A DNA stretch of 64,000 nucleotides, from contig JAAEZZ010000005.1 of the NCBI GenBank assembly GCA_018222605.1, forward strand, positions 248,001 to 312,000, written 5' to 3'. Below are positions 45,274-53,833 of this stretch, one piece after another; the first letter of the stretch is position 1; each line of letters opens with the position of its first letter. The translations under genes were made by a program, and so were the position numbers. Source of the DNA: Alphaproteobacteria bacterium (lineage in GTDB: Bacteria > Pseudomonadota > Alphaproteobacteria > Caulobacterales > Hyphomonadaceae). Under the pieces are notes generated by a model. The model saw only the letters and a program-made list of their open reading frames with translations. It did not search any database and was not told the origin of the DNA.

Positions 45274-46391
45274 ACACTTCCAACACGTCCGTAGTCAGAT
45301 TTGAATGAAACTTTCAGGGATAGGCTTTCAGGTGCAGAGACGACCGGAGAGATGATGTCTCCATCATCCAGAATTATCGTCTTGCCTTCGCCATAGGCCT
45401 CGCCATTGATACGCAGGCCGGCCTGTCCGGTCACGCGCAGAGTCAGACGGTCGCATTCGACATAGAGTTCGAAATGACGGCGGGAGAGTAGTCTGCTGGC
45501 CTCACTATCAACGGTGCCTGTGCTATCTGTCACCAGCAGACGGACATCTCCCAGCCCGTCCTCAGCCCGCGCCCGGCTGCGACCGGCGCCCAATACACCA
45601 TCAGGTGTCAGGATGGGGCCGCGCCTGGGCGCATGTTCCAGGGCGAAGCCTGCCCATGTGAATTCGGTGTTGCGGGGAACCCATGTGTCGGCATCCATAC
45701 CGCGCAAGCCCAGCCGCCTTTCATCCTTTTCCGCGCGGACCATACGCAATTGCAAGGCCTCTTCGGTCAGAATCTGCGCTTCGCGGTTCTCAGTCTTTCC
45801 CGAAATATACACCGTGTTGCCATGGCCAGCACTCTGCCCACCGATGTTTACGATAGGCGCGGCCTCAGTGCGATCTTCCGAGACGGTCAGTTTCAGATCT
45901 GCTGTAAAGGCATAGCATTCCTGCCGCCAACGCCAGCGGCTGGCTACGGCGACGAGAATTTTCACACCATGGGCCCCAGGTTTGGTAATCTTGTTTACAC
46001 TGATGCTCGCCGGGCGACTCTCGCCCGTGCTCAACCTTTCCCAGCCGAGATCTTCTTCCCGCCAGTCGCCTGTGCCTTCACGGCTCCAAAGGCCTGTTAT
46101 GAATAGGGGGCGCCCAACGGGGGAAAGATTGGCAATGGAAACCGGCAGGCTGACAGCGCCGCCGACTTTTACGGCCGTCAGCGCCCCGGCATCCACTTCA
46201 AGATGCGGTGCAACACAGACCGTGCACAGACCAGAATCATTCAGTAGGCCTCCGCATTCTTCTGCCGCTATGCAACGCAGCAGAGGCTTGCCGCACTCGG
46301 CGCAGAAGGTGGCCGCCTCATCCAGTGCGGATGTGTAGCAGCATTCTCTTTGGGAATGCGCAGGCAAGATGGAGGAGGACGATTTCGGCAT
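45243..46391 (-). CDS. Zinc-ribbon and FHA-domain protein
   Basis: About 382 aa, cytoplasmic. The N-terminus is a cysteine cluster (C17, C18, C30, C33, C40, C46, C56, C59) resembling one or two zinc ribbons. A middle beta-rich region is unrecognised. The C-terminal domain matches the forkhead-associated fold: GR at 270-271, SRRH at 303-306, NG at 329-330 and LDDGDII. These are the residues that bind phosphothreonine in FHA domains. It should read out phosphorylation by the kinase encoded immediately downstream. ATG at 46391 begins five bases after the stop of the SPFH gene; an in-frame start at 46472 would overlap that gene by 76 bp. Confidence 0.82.
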   Translation of the reverse strand: MPKSSSSILPAHSQRECCYTSALDEAATFCAECGKPLLRCIAAEECGGLLNDSGLCTVCVAPHLEVDAGALTAVKVGGAVSLPVSIANLSPVGRPLFITGLWSREGTGDWREEDLGWERLSTGESRPASISVNKITKPGAHGVKILVAVASRWRWRQECYAFTADLKLTVSEDRTEAAPIVNIGGQSAGHGNTVYISGKTENREAQILTEEALQLRMVRAEKDERRLGLRGMDADTWVPRNTEFTWAGFALEHAPRRGPILTPDGVLGAGRSRARAEDGLGDVRLLVTDSTGTVDSEASRLLSRRHFELYVECDRLTLRVTGQAGLRINGEAYGEGKTIILDDGDIISPVVSAPESLSLKVSFKSDYGRVGSVCLTRSSHSR

Positions 46392-46396
46392 CTCGA

Positions 46397-48067
46397 TCAG
46401 GTCCGCATCTTGTGGCCACAGCCCGTGCAGAACTTCGCCTTGGCAGGCAGAACCCGTCCGCATTCCGGGCATTCCACTTTATCCGGCGGGGTTTCAGCCC
46501 CATCCATGGCGCTGCCATTGCCGGTTCTTCCACCTGCGCCATGCGCGACTCCTGTGGCGCCTGTCATGCCGGCCTTCAGGATGTCCAGTTCATGCCTGCG
46601 GCTGGCTTCGCGTTCTTCGGTCGCGCCCTTGATCAATTCCTTCATCATCTGCATTGAGTCTTCGGAATTGCTGGTCTTGGCGCGCGCCTGTTCCTTCAAC
46701 ACCTCTGCTACATCTGCGGAAAGACCTGCATTGATCGCCAGGATTTGCTCGGGTGTCATTTTGGAGCCAGCGGTCAACTGCGCCGTGCGGCTTTCCATGT
46801 CCGCCCGCATCTTGGCGAGTTCGTTTTCGGTGGCACTTTTTTCGCGCCTTATATCCCGGTCTGTGTCGCGGTCAGCCGCAGTGCCTTCAATCTCCATAAG
46901 GGAGCGGAGGTTGTTGGCCGACTGCTCCTGGGCAATCCGTGCCAGTTCCATTTCCATCCGCTCGGACCGGTCACGCAGCTCAATATCGGTCATGACACCG
47001 AGTTTTCGCATCTCTGCGACATGCTGGGCATCCAGCATTTCGATGGACCGCTCGGAAACGCGCAGGCGACCAGCCTCATTGGTCAGGTCGGTGACATGGC
47101 TCGCTTCGGCGATGTCATTTTCCATCTTTGCCGCGCGCTCGGTTCGCAGCACTTCGATCTCATGCGCCAGCGCCTCCATCTCTTGACGACGCGTCGCGGC
47201 TTCCCGGGCATCAATAAAGCTGATCTCGCTTTGTAGCACCATGTGGGCGAGTTCGTCCTCGCTGGCGCTCTGGATCTTGGCCATGTCGACCGAGGCGTTC
47301 AGCTTGACTTCCGTGGCATCGGACTGGCGCTCAACCTCGCGCTTCAGCAATTGCAGCTGATAGTCCATGGCCTCTTGCTGGCGTTCAATTTGCGCCTTTT
47401 CAAAGGCTTCTCGCTCGACGGCGTTCATAGCCCATTGTACGGAGACGGCCTTCACCAGTACGCCGATGTCTCCGCAAACACGTTCGGCTTCCCGCATCAT
47501 GTCGGACTGAATCTTGTCTTGCAGGCCGGTCTCGCCGCGAATGTCGGCGGCGTCCATGCGTCCGACGATGGCCTCCATCACGCGATCAGAGAAGTGCGGT
47601 GCGATACGGTCCAGAACATCAATGCGTGACAACGCCTTGCGACCTGTGACGGGCATATCGCCCGTGCTCTTGTCGATCTGCTTGCGTGTCACTCCGCCCA
47701 TCAGGCCCAGAATATTGGACGGCTTTTCGGGGTTCAGCTGCAGTTCCAGCGTGGCCAGGCCTGCAATCTCAACATTGTCCCGCGACAAAGCCTTGACCGG
47801 CAGCTGAACCTGAAACGGCTTCAGGTCTGCCAGCATGATGGCGATATGGGTCGATCCTCCGACGACACCTTTAAGGGTCGTGGCCAGTCCGCCAACGGAG
47901 AAATGCGCCCCCTTGAACGTGTCGATCAGTTCGCCATTGCGGAAGAGAAGTGCAGCAAGGTCCGGTGGTGTGGCAAAGCGCTTTTCGAAAAAGGCCTTGA
48001 ATTCACTCTCGCGGACAAATTCCGCAAGCAGGTTTGGGTCGGTGAGGACAAGTGGAGACGAGGCCAT
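46397..48067 (-). CDS. SPFH/band-7-like coiled-coil protein with C-terminal zinc ribbon
   Basis: 556 aa, no signal peptide or obvious membrane span. Residues ~30-225 resemble the SPFH/band-7 fold (LLFRNGELIDTFKGAHF at the start; GVLVKAVSVQWAMNAVEREAF at the end). A long charged coiled coil rich in Glu/Arg/Ala occupies about 225-460. A Gly-rich linker leads to a zinc ribbon at the extreme C-terminus (CPEC 533-536, CTGC 547-550). SPFH proteins make large ring or cage scaffolds at membranes; here the ribbons would project as docking sites. It is encoded 3 bp after a membrane protein, which may anchor it, and just before the FHA protein. Confidence 0.82.
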   Translation of the reverse strand: MASSPLVLTDPNLLAEFVRESEFKAFFEKRFATPPDLAALLFRNGELIDTFKGAHFSVGGLATTLKGVVGGSTHIAIMLADLKPFQVQLPVKALSRDNVEIAGLATLELQLNPEKPSNILGLMGGVTRKQIDKSTGDMPVTGRKALSRIDVLDRIAPHFSDRVMEAIVGRMDAADIRGETGLQDKIQSDMMREAERVCGDIGVLVKAVSVQWAMNAVEREAFEKAQIERQQEAMDYQLQLLKREVERQSDATEVKLNASVDMAKIQSASEDELAHMVLQSEISFIDAREAATRRQEMEALAHEIEVLRTERAAKMENDIAEASHVTDLTNEAGRLRVSERSIEMLDAQHVAEMRKLGVMTDIELRDRSERMEMELARIAQEQSANNLRSLMEIEGTAADRDTDRDIRREKSATENELAKMRADMESRTAQLTAGSKMTPEQILAINAGLSADVAEVLKEQARAKTSNSEDSMQMMKELIKGATEEREASRRHELDILKAGMTGATGVAHGAGGRTGNGSAMDGAETPPDKVECPECGRVLPAKAKFCTGCGHKMRT

Positions 48068-48070
48068 GGA

Positions 48071-48622
48071 TCAGCCCTCCTTCTGTGCCGGCTTGGCGAA
48101 ATAGGTGTAGATGCGTGCGAGAATGACAATGACGCAGACAGAGAAGGCGATCGGATGGGTCTGGATGATCGCGATCATGCGCTCTGCGGTGGAGTATTCT
48201 TCCATCATGTCACCCATACGGGTGACGGTGAAAATTGAGCCGTAGATGATGGAAACGATGGTGAAGAGCGACATGACAAGGGCGACAATGCCTGACAAAC
48301 GCTGCAGCAGACCAACCTTCTCGCGCTGACGCTTAGCCTCAGCCTTTCTTTCGGCAATATCACGCTGGTCGAGTTCTTTCTCAAAGGCCTCCCCACGTTT
48401 GATCGCCTCGGCACGGGCCTTGTGATCCACTTTCAGGAAATCGGGCTGGGCTTTCCGGCTTTTCTCGGCAGAGTTCACAGGCGTCAGGTTTGAGGCATGG
48501 CGCCGCCATAGGACAAACACTGTGAGGCCCAGCCAGATGCCCGCTGCCGCCATGGTCAGATTGAACATCAGGTCAATGAACGGCCAGGCTTCTGGCGGAA
48601 TTTGGTTCAGCGTGTCTTGCAT
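48071..48622 (-). CDS. Hypothetical membrane protein of the signalling cluster
   Basis: Not recognised. 183 aa: a hydrophobic segment near residues 15-40 (FNLTMAAAGIWLGLTVFVL), a charged Lys/Arg/Glu helical stretch (about 60-105, probably coiled coil), then two further spans (GIVALVMSLFTIVSIIYGSIF and AFSVCVIVILARIYTYF). The start at 48622 is preferred to upstream ATGs (48634, 48745) because TGAGG lies 7 bases before it. It heads the minus-strand operon of SPFH, FHA, kinase and peptidase genes, with only 3 bp to the SPFH gene. It is divergent from an ECF sigma factor. A membrane anchor for the SPFH scaffold is an inference. Confidence 0.75.
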   Translation of the reverse strand: MQDTLNQIPPEAWPFIDLMFNLTMAAAGIWLGLTVFVLWRRHASNLTPVNSAEKSRKAQPDFLKVDHKARAEAIKRGEAFEKELDQRDIAERKAEAKRQREKVGLLQRLSGIVALVMSLFTIVSIIYGSIFTVTRMGDMMEEYSTAERMIAIIQTHPIAFSVCVIVILARIYTYFAKPAQKEG

Positions 48623-48766
48623 CACGGGCCTCATGAAATTCGGTCTCGTAATGGAAGGCGTCAGACTGTCGCCGAACGGGTCACGGGGGACAAAATTTTT
48701 TTGAAAACGTGCCTGTGCCTTGTGAGATCGGGGTTTTTGGGACAAGTTCAGCCCGGGAGACGCGCA

Positions 48767-49351
48767 ATGAGCACTGAAGAAAACCTGTCAGCCAAACAGC
48801 TGCTGGATGCCTGGAGGGGCGGGGACATGGGTGCCCGCGACGAGCTCTTTACACAACTCTACTCTGAATTACGCCTTATTTCGGCAGCCTTGATCCGCTC
48901 GGAGAGCAATCTCTCCCTGTCGAGTGGAGACCTGGTGAATGAGGCCGTTATTCGCCTGATGCGGCTTGACCAGATCGAGTGGGCCGACAAGGCGCATTTC
49001 CTCGCGCTCGCAGCTCGCGCCATGAGACGTGTGCTGATTGATCATGCTCGAAAGAAAAATTCAGACAAGCGTCAGCACAGGAAAGTGACCCTTGTCTCCA
49101 AAGTGGCGGGCAAGGGCGCGGAGCGTCTGGAGGTCGATCAGTTGGAAAAGGCCCTGATCCGTCTCAGTGTGATTGATCCGGACAGGGCAGAAATCGTTGA
49201 GCTTCGCTATTTCGGAGGGATGACTCTGGAAGAGATCGCAGAAGTGAAGGCCATCTCCGAATCCACTGTGAAGCGGAACTGGCGTGTCGCCCGGGCCTGG
49301 TTGCTGGATTCCCTGAAAGAGGATTGGCGGGATGAGCACAGAATCTCTTGA
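48767..49351 (+). CDS. ECF-type RNA polymerase sigma factor (kinase-linked type)
   Basis: Extracytoplasmic-function sigma factor, 194 aa, with region 2 (about 8-98, including FLALAARAMRRVLIDHARKK) and region 4 (YFGGMTLEEIAEVKAISESTVKRNWRVARAWL). The layout matches the sigma-70 family TIGR02999 / ECF groups found beside Ser/Thr kinases. The acidic DAED-like patch usual before LVxE in region 2.2 is replaced by SLSSGD (S50, S52, S53). No anti-sigma gene is present; a kinase gene overlaps its end by 20 bp. Activation by phosphorylation is inferred, by analogy with the ECF43 factor EcfP and kinase PknT of Vibrio. GGGAG precedes the ATG at 48767. Confidence 0.92.
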   Translation: MSTEENLSAKQLLDAWRGGDMGARDELFTQLYSELRLISAALIRSESNLSLSSGDLVNEAVIRLMRLDQIEWADKAHFLALAARAMRRVLIDHARKKNSDKRQHRKVTLVSKVAGKGAERLEVDQLEKALIRLSVIDPDRAEIVELRYFGGMTLEEIAEVKAISESTVKRNWRVARAWLLDSLKEDWRDEHRIS

Positions 49352-51704
49352 GCGCGCGGCGCTGGAGCTGCTCTCGCGCGCTCTGGATGTCGTCTCGACT
49401 GAGCGTGCCGCATGGGTGCGCGAACAGGCGGGAGACAATCATGCCCTTGCAGACCGTGTTCTGGCCATGCTGGCGGCAGAAGGGTCAGGCTCCGGACGGT
49501 TCAGAACGGGGGGTGCCAGCGGGGACATTGTAGAGCCCGCTGCGCCTGAACGCGTTGGCGCTTACCAAATCACCAGTGTCATCGGTCAGGGTGGTATGGG
49601 CGCGGTCTATAAGGGCGTGCGTGTTTCCGGGAATTTCGACCACACAGTCGCGATCAAGATCATCCGGCCCGGTGTCTTGTCAGATGCCCTGATTGACCGG
49701 TTCCTGCGGGAACGGCAGACGCTGGCGGCCCTCAACCATCCCAACATTGCCCGTCTCTATGATGGCGGGGAGATGGAGGATGGTGCGCCTTATATCGTGA
49801 TGGAATATGTGGACGGGCAGCCGATACTGGATTGGGTGGCTGAGGAAAATACCCCGCTATCGGAACGCCTGCGTATGTTTCTGGACCTATGCCATGCCGT
49901 TCATTATGCGCACCAGAATTTGGTCATCCATCGGGACATTACGCCGTCAAATGTGCTGGTGACTCAGGATGGCCAGATCAAGCTGATTGATTTCGGCATC
50001 TCCCGCCCCCAGGAAGACAGGGCGGAGGACGTATTGGCGGCAGGGGGCTCAGCGAAACCCAGCCTTAGCTACACGCCAGGTTACGCCGCACCTGAGCGCA
50101 GCCAGGGCGCCAGCGCCAACACCTTGTCGGATATCTACTCTCTGGGAAAGTTGCTGCAGGATCTTATCGGCAAGGAAAGTGAGAGGGCAGACCTTGAGGC
50201 CATCACTGTCATGGCGACGGCAACGGCGCCGGAAGACCGATATCCTTCAGCGGATGCCTTGATTGAGGATATCCAGAACTATCTGTCCGGGTGGGCCGTG
50301 AATGCACGCGGGGCAGGCGGGCTTTACCGCTTCGGAAAATTCGTCGGTCGGCATAGTATCAGCGTGGCAGCCGGAGTGTTTGTATTTCTGGGCCTGAGCG
50401 CAGCTCTCGCAGCGACCTATGTTCAGTATACCCGCGCAGAAAAGGCGCTTGGTGTCGCCAATACGCGTTTTGCCGAAGCACGCGAGCTGAGCCAGTCGCT
50501 CGTCTATGATGTCTATGACTCGATCTCCCGCGTCTCCGGCACCATGGAGCCGCGTCAGGCGCTGGCGAACGTTGTGCGTGATTATGTGAACGACCTTTCT
50601 GTGGATGAAGACGCCCCGGATGATGTGATGTTCGAAGTCGGCATCATCAAGTCGCGGCTTTCAGATCTTTATGGCGGCGTCGGCATGGCCAATCTGGGCG
50701 ATACGGATACTTCCTACGTCCTGCTGAAAGACGCGGAGTTCACGCTTGAGACATTGCTGCAGCGTGACCCGCAGGATACCGCCGCCATGGCGGAACTCGT
50801 CATGGTACTGAGGAGTGTTACCATGCAGAATCTGAATTACCGGCATGATATTGAAGCGGCTGAGGCGGCCAACCGAAAAGCTCTTGCCCTCGCGCAGCGC
50901 GGCGTAGCAATTGGCGATGCGAATGAGCGCACTTTGCTGCGCCATGTCTGGAGCTGCCGAACGGACGCGCTGCAGATCATGCTGGGCAAAGGAGAGAGTG
51001 AAGCAGCACTGGAAAGCGTGCGGCAATGGCGCAAGGAATTGACGCCGGAGATGTTTGCCCGGTTGGGCGGTGGGGAGGAAATGGCAGCCTATCTGGCCAT
51101 GCAGGAGGCGGAGTTCTTGACGCAACTGCAACGCGGCGAGGAAGCTGTTGAGCCCTTGCAATATGCCATCTCATTCCGGGAGCAGGCGCTGAGAGATAGC
51201 CCTGAAAACTACTATCAGATGACGCAGTTAATGGTGGCCCTCGGGGAAATGTCGACTGCCCTGCGGCAGACGCCTGATAAGGCAGAGAGCCTTGAATATG
51301 CGGATAAATCTGTCGCGCTCGCACGTCAGATACAGGAGGCAGACCCGCAGGATGCAGGCGGGCCGGAAGGCCTCTCCTCCATGTTGATGAAGAAAGCCGA
51401 CACCCTTGTCACCCTGCAGGATTATCAGGCGGCAAAGGTCGCCCTAGAAGAAGCGACCGAGCTCTCGATCGGTCTTGTTCAACAGTTCCCGGATGATCTG
51501 TTTTATGAATCGCTTCTCTTCATGGCGCTTGACCATTCTGTCGAGACGGATCTGGCCATGAATGGCCGGGAAACGCTTTGGTCTTGTGAGCTTCTGAAGA
51601 AGGCTGCGCAAACCGTACCAATTCGGGAGAAGCTGTCTGATCCCGACTCTGGGCATGATCTGGAAGAGCTTTCGACCCTGACGGATCAGGCGTGTCTGCC
51701 CTGA
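49332..51704 (+). CDS. Ser/Thr protein kinase with membrane span and TPR-like sensor half
   Basis: 790 aa. After an N-terminal helical region (1-70) comes the kinase domain: GQGGMGAVYKG (85-95), Lys109, HRDITPSN (200-207), DFG (220-222) and APER. A single span lies at 344-363. The ~425-residue C-terminal half is alpha-helical with tetratricopeptide-like repeats and probably lies in the periplasm. The HRDxK lysine is Thr204, a variant common in TPR-linked bacterial kinases and probably active. The gene begins inside the sigma-factor gene (20-bp overlap), a tight translational link typical for sigma/kinase pairs. Its stop directly abuts that of a convergent PPP phosphatase. Confidence 0.94.
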   Translation: MSTESLERAALELLSRALDVVSTERAAWVREQAGDNHALADRVLAMLAAEGSGSGRFRTGGASGDIVEPAAPERVGAYQITSVIGQGGMGAVYKGVRVSGNFDHTVAIKIIRPGVLSDALIDRFLRERQTLAALNHPNIARLYDGGEMEDGAPYIVMEYVDGQPILDWVAEENTPLSERLRMFLDLCHAVHYAHQNLVIHRDITPSNVLVTQDGQIKLIDFGISRPQEDRAEDVLAAGGSAKPSLSYTPGYAAPERSQGASANTLSDIYSLGKLLQDLIGKESERADLEAITVMATATAPEDRYPSADALIEDIQNYLSGWAVNARGAGGLYRFGKFVGRHSISVAAGVFVFLGLSAALAATYVQYTRAEKALGVANTRFAEARELSQSLVYDVYDSISRVSGTMEPRQALANVVRDYVNDLSVDEDAPDDVMFEVGIIKSRLSDLYGGVGMANLGDTDTSYVLLKDAEFTLETLLQRDPQDTAAMAELVMVLRSVTMQNLNYRHDIEAAEAANRKALALAQRGVAIGDANERTLLRHVWSCRTDALQIMLGKGESEAALESVRQWRKELTPEMFARLGGGEEMAAYLAMQEAEFLTQLQRGEEAVEPLQYAISFREQALRDSPENYYQMTQLMVALGEMSTALRQTPDKAESLEYADKSVALARQIQEADPQDAGGPEGLSSMLMKKADTLVTLQDYQAAKVALEEATELSIGLVQQFPDDLFYESLLFMALDHSVETDLAMNGRETLWSCELLKKAAQTVPIREKLSDPDSGHDLEELSTLTDQACLP

Positions 51705-52448
51705 TCAGGCGTAAATGAAGCTGGGCTCTCCATGGCGTGTCAGGCAGACGGCGGTCAGGCGGCCACCATAGACTGCACCGGTATCGACATTGATGCGGCG
51801 TGAGATGTCGCCCTCTACATCCGGAAAGAAGTCATCCGTCGGAGTATGTCCGTGCACGACAGTGTGCGCACAGAGTTCCGGATTGTCCCAGTTCTCTGTC
51901 CGAAAAAAGGTTGAGGCCCGTGTCCACAACCGTCTGCCGGGGCGGCAATTCGGATACTCTCTTGTGTCGACGCCTGCGTGCACAAAGATCAGCTTCTGCT
52001 CGTCTTCAACATAAATATCTGGCAGGCTTTTCAGCCAGGCTAGGTGAGATTGCGGAACGCCTTCCAGCCCCATCTTCTGATAACTCTCTAACGTTTCCTT
52101 GCCGCCATTGCGCAGCCACATGTCACGCGCGATGATGTCATCCGGATCATGCCCCTCGATCATCATCTGCTCGTGGTTTCCGCGCAGGCAGATGATACGG
52201 CCCGGATCCGTTGCCTGGCATTCTATCAGGAAGGCCAGTGTGCCTGCACTGTCCGGCCCTCTGTCGACATAGTCGCCAAGATGCACGATCTTGTAGTCGT
52301 GCTGGGCATACAGCTTGTCGTGCCGTAAATGGATCGCGGCATGCAGGCGTTTCAGCCGGTCGCTTTCCCCATGCACATCCCCGATCGCGTAGTGGACCAG
52401 CGGGCGGGACGTATCTGCCGTATCAACTGATGAGTCTTTCGCCGACAC
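51705..52448 (-). CDS. PPP-family Ser/Thr protein phosphatase / Ap4A-hydrolase-like
   Basis: Calcineurin-like metallophosphatase of the PPP type, about 247 aa. The signature is complete: GDVHGES, GDYVDRGPDS, GNHEQMM, FVHAGVD and HGHTPT, carrying the two-metal ligands. Bacterial members (PrpA/PrpB, PP1-like) dephosphorylate Ser/Thr/Tyr proteins; related ApaH splits Ap4A. GTG at 52448 is chosen because GGAGAG precedes it; ATG at 52499 would overlap the upstream gene by 77 bp. It converges on the TPR kinase with zero spacing. Context suggests it reverses phosphorylation by the neighbouring kinases, which is inference; Ap4A hydrolysis is the main alternative. Confidence 0.9.
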   Translation of the reverse strand: MSAKDSSVDTADTSRPLVHYAIGDVHGESDRLKRLHAAIHLRHDKLYAQHDYKIVHLGDYVDRGPDSAGTLAFLIECQATDPGRIICLRGNHEQMMIEGHDPDDIIARDMWLRNGGKETLESYQKMGLEGVPQSHLAWLKSLPDIYVEDEQKLIFVHAGVDTREYPNCRPGRRLWTRASTFFRTENWDNPELCAHTVVHGHTPTDDFFPDVEGDISRRINVDTGAVYGGRLTAVCLTRHGEPSFIYA

Positions 52449-52845
52449 CAAAATCTCTCCGTGCTGCGACAATGCTGATGATTGGTCCTGCCAGAACATC
52501 CAGCAGGCACATTATCAGTAACAGAAAGAACACGGATGTCGAAAACCCCGGGAACAGCAGGAAAGCCACAACGCAAAAAACCAGCAGTAACATCGAGAGG
52601 GCATGGTTCACGATTGCATCTGAACGCGTGCTGGCAGATTTGATGATTTCCACAAACAGGCAGATCAGCCCCATAAACAAGACAAGATCCCCAAAGGTGA
52701 ATACCCAGGGCGTAGACGTGATCATGGGCGCGCGGAATATCACCTGCGCCAGAGGCTCGTCGGCGCTGCCGGAGAACAGGATGACGCCCAAATACAGCAT
52801 CAGGGGCAGAAACAGTAACGGGGCGTAAATGATGGTTTTGCGCAT
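52423..52845 (-). CDS. Hypothetical four-span membrane protein
   Basis: Not recognised. 140 aa, very hydrophobic, with four predicted spans: YAPLLFLPLMLYLGVILF, FGDLVLFMGLICLFVEII, ALSMLLLVFCVVAFLLF and FFLLLIMCLLDVLAGPIISI. The short C-terminal cytoplasmic tail ends FGVGERLIS. ATG at 52845 is preferred over upstream starts because GGAGG lies 6 bases before it. It is co-directional with, and overlaps by 26 bp, the PPP phosphatase, so the two are probably translated together. It may localise the phosphatase to the membrane (inference). Confidence 0.75.
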   Translation of the reverse strand: MRKTIIYAPLLFLPLMLYLGVILFSGSADEPLAQVIFRAPMITSTPWVFTFGDLVLFMGLICLFVEIIKSASTRSDAIVNHALSMLLLVFCVVAFLLFPGFSTSVFFLLLIMCLLDVLAGPIISIVAARRDFGVGERLIS

Positions 52846-52936
52846 GGGTGGCCTCCAGACAGGCGAGATTGCGTCCATGGCATTACGGCCCACAGACTCT
52901 GTTACCTCTAGAAGCGTGAAAATGCGCCGAAAGAGG

Positions 52937-53833
52937 TCAGCCCATCAGGTCAGTTATGAATGCCCGTATTCCCGCCAGGCTGGCGGGTTCGTCCAGGGCG
53001 GGGGTGTGGCCGCGTCCGGGAATGGTCAGCAGGGTGCTGTTCTTGTGGCGGCGGTGCATGCGGCGGGTGGTCTTGTCGGACAGGATGTCGGATGTCTCAC
53101 CGCGAATGATCAACAGCGGGATGCCCTTCATCACGCCAAACAGGCGCCACATGGCGAAATTGGTTTTCCAGTCAGGCTTGGTTGCACCCATGCCCTGCAC
53201 AATGGCCGGGTCATAGTCGAAAACGATGCTGCCATCATAAGTTTCGATACAGGTGCGTTTGGCAAAGGCGATCCAGTCGTCTGCGCCATAGTCCGGATAC
53301 ACAGTCGCCTGTGTCCGGCCTATGGCGCCTGCAGCGTCCACCCAGCTGCGATAAGTTTCATTGCCGCCAGCATAGCCAGCGATGCGTTGCAGGCCTGCCG
53401 GTTCCACGACCGGGCCAACATCATTCAGGATGATGCCGCGGATCTTTTCCGGCATCACCTTGGCCATGATCATTGCCATCAGGCCGCCCATGCTGGTGCC
53501 GGCCAGCACCAGATTGTCGAGGTTCAGCTTCTCGATCATCATGGCCATGTCCTGCACATAGATAGGCGGCAGATAGCTCTCGGCTGAGGCAGCACGGTCT
53601 GACTTACCGCGCCCGCGCACATCCACCGCCACATACCGCACGGGCAGGTTCAGGCCGGCAATCATCGGCTCGAAATCCTTGTGGTTCCGGGTCAGGCCAT
53701 GCATGCAAAGCACGGTGAACGCCGCGTCTTCCGGCCCGTAGTCAGCGGCGTAGAGGTTCAATCCGTCAGCGGACGTCCAGTAGACATCCCGCTTTGACGG
53801 TAGGGCCTCTTGCATGGGCTGCGTCATTTGCAT
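52937..53833 (-). CDS. Alpha/beta hydrolase
   Basis: Alpha/beta-hydrolase-fold enzyme, 298 aa, without signal peptide. Oxyanion strand VLCMHGLTRNHKDF, nucleophile elbow GTSMGGL (Ser in G-x-S-x-G), an acid candidate in IRGETSDILS, and catalytic His in GRGHTPALDEP form the expected triad. Likely an esterase or hydrolase acting on a small ester or ring-cleavage product; substrate not predictable. Its ATG overlaps the stop of the upstream MFS gene by one base (TGATG). It is the last gene of a TonB receptor, MFS transporter, hydrolase unit, which suggests processing of an imported compound. Confidence 0.9.
   Translation of the reverse strand: MQMTQPMQEALPSKRDVYWTSADGLNLYAADYGPEDAAFTVLCMHGLTRNHKDFEPMIAGLNLPVRYVAVDVRGRGKSDRAASAESYLPPIYVQDMAMMIEKLNLDNLVLAGTSMGGLMAMIMAKVMPEKIRGIILNDVGPVVEPAGLQRIAGYAGGNETYRSWVDAAGAIGRTQATVYPDYGADDWIAFAKRTCIETYDGSIVFDYDPAIVQGMGATKPDWKTNFAMWRLFGVMKGIPLLIIRGETSDILSDKTTRRMHRRHKNSTLLTIPGRGHTPALDEPASLAGIRAFITDLMG

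Noticed and set aside
49932-49955. Kinase with Thr instead of Lys in the HRDxK motif (HRDITPSN), possible pseudokinase
   Set aside because: HRDVSP/HRDVTP variants are frequent in TPR-linked bacterial kinases; the VAIK Lys, catalytic Asp, Asn and DFG are all intact, so loss of activity is not supported.
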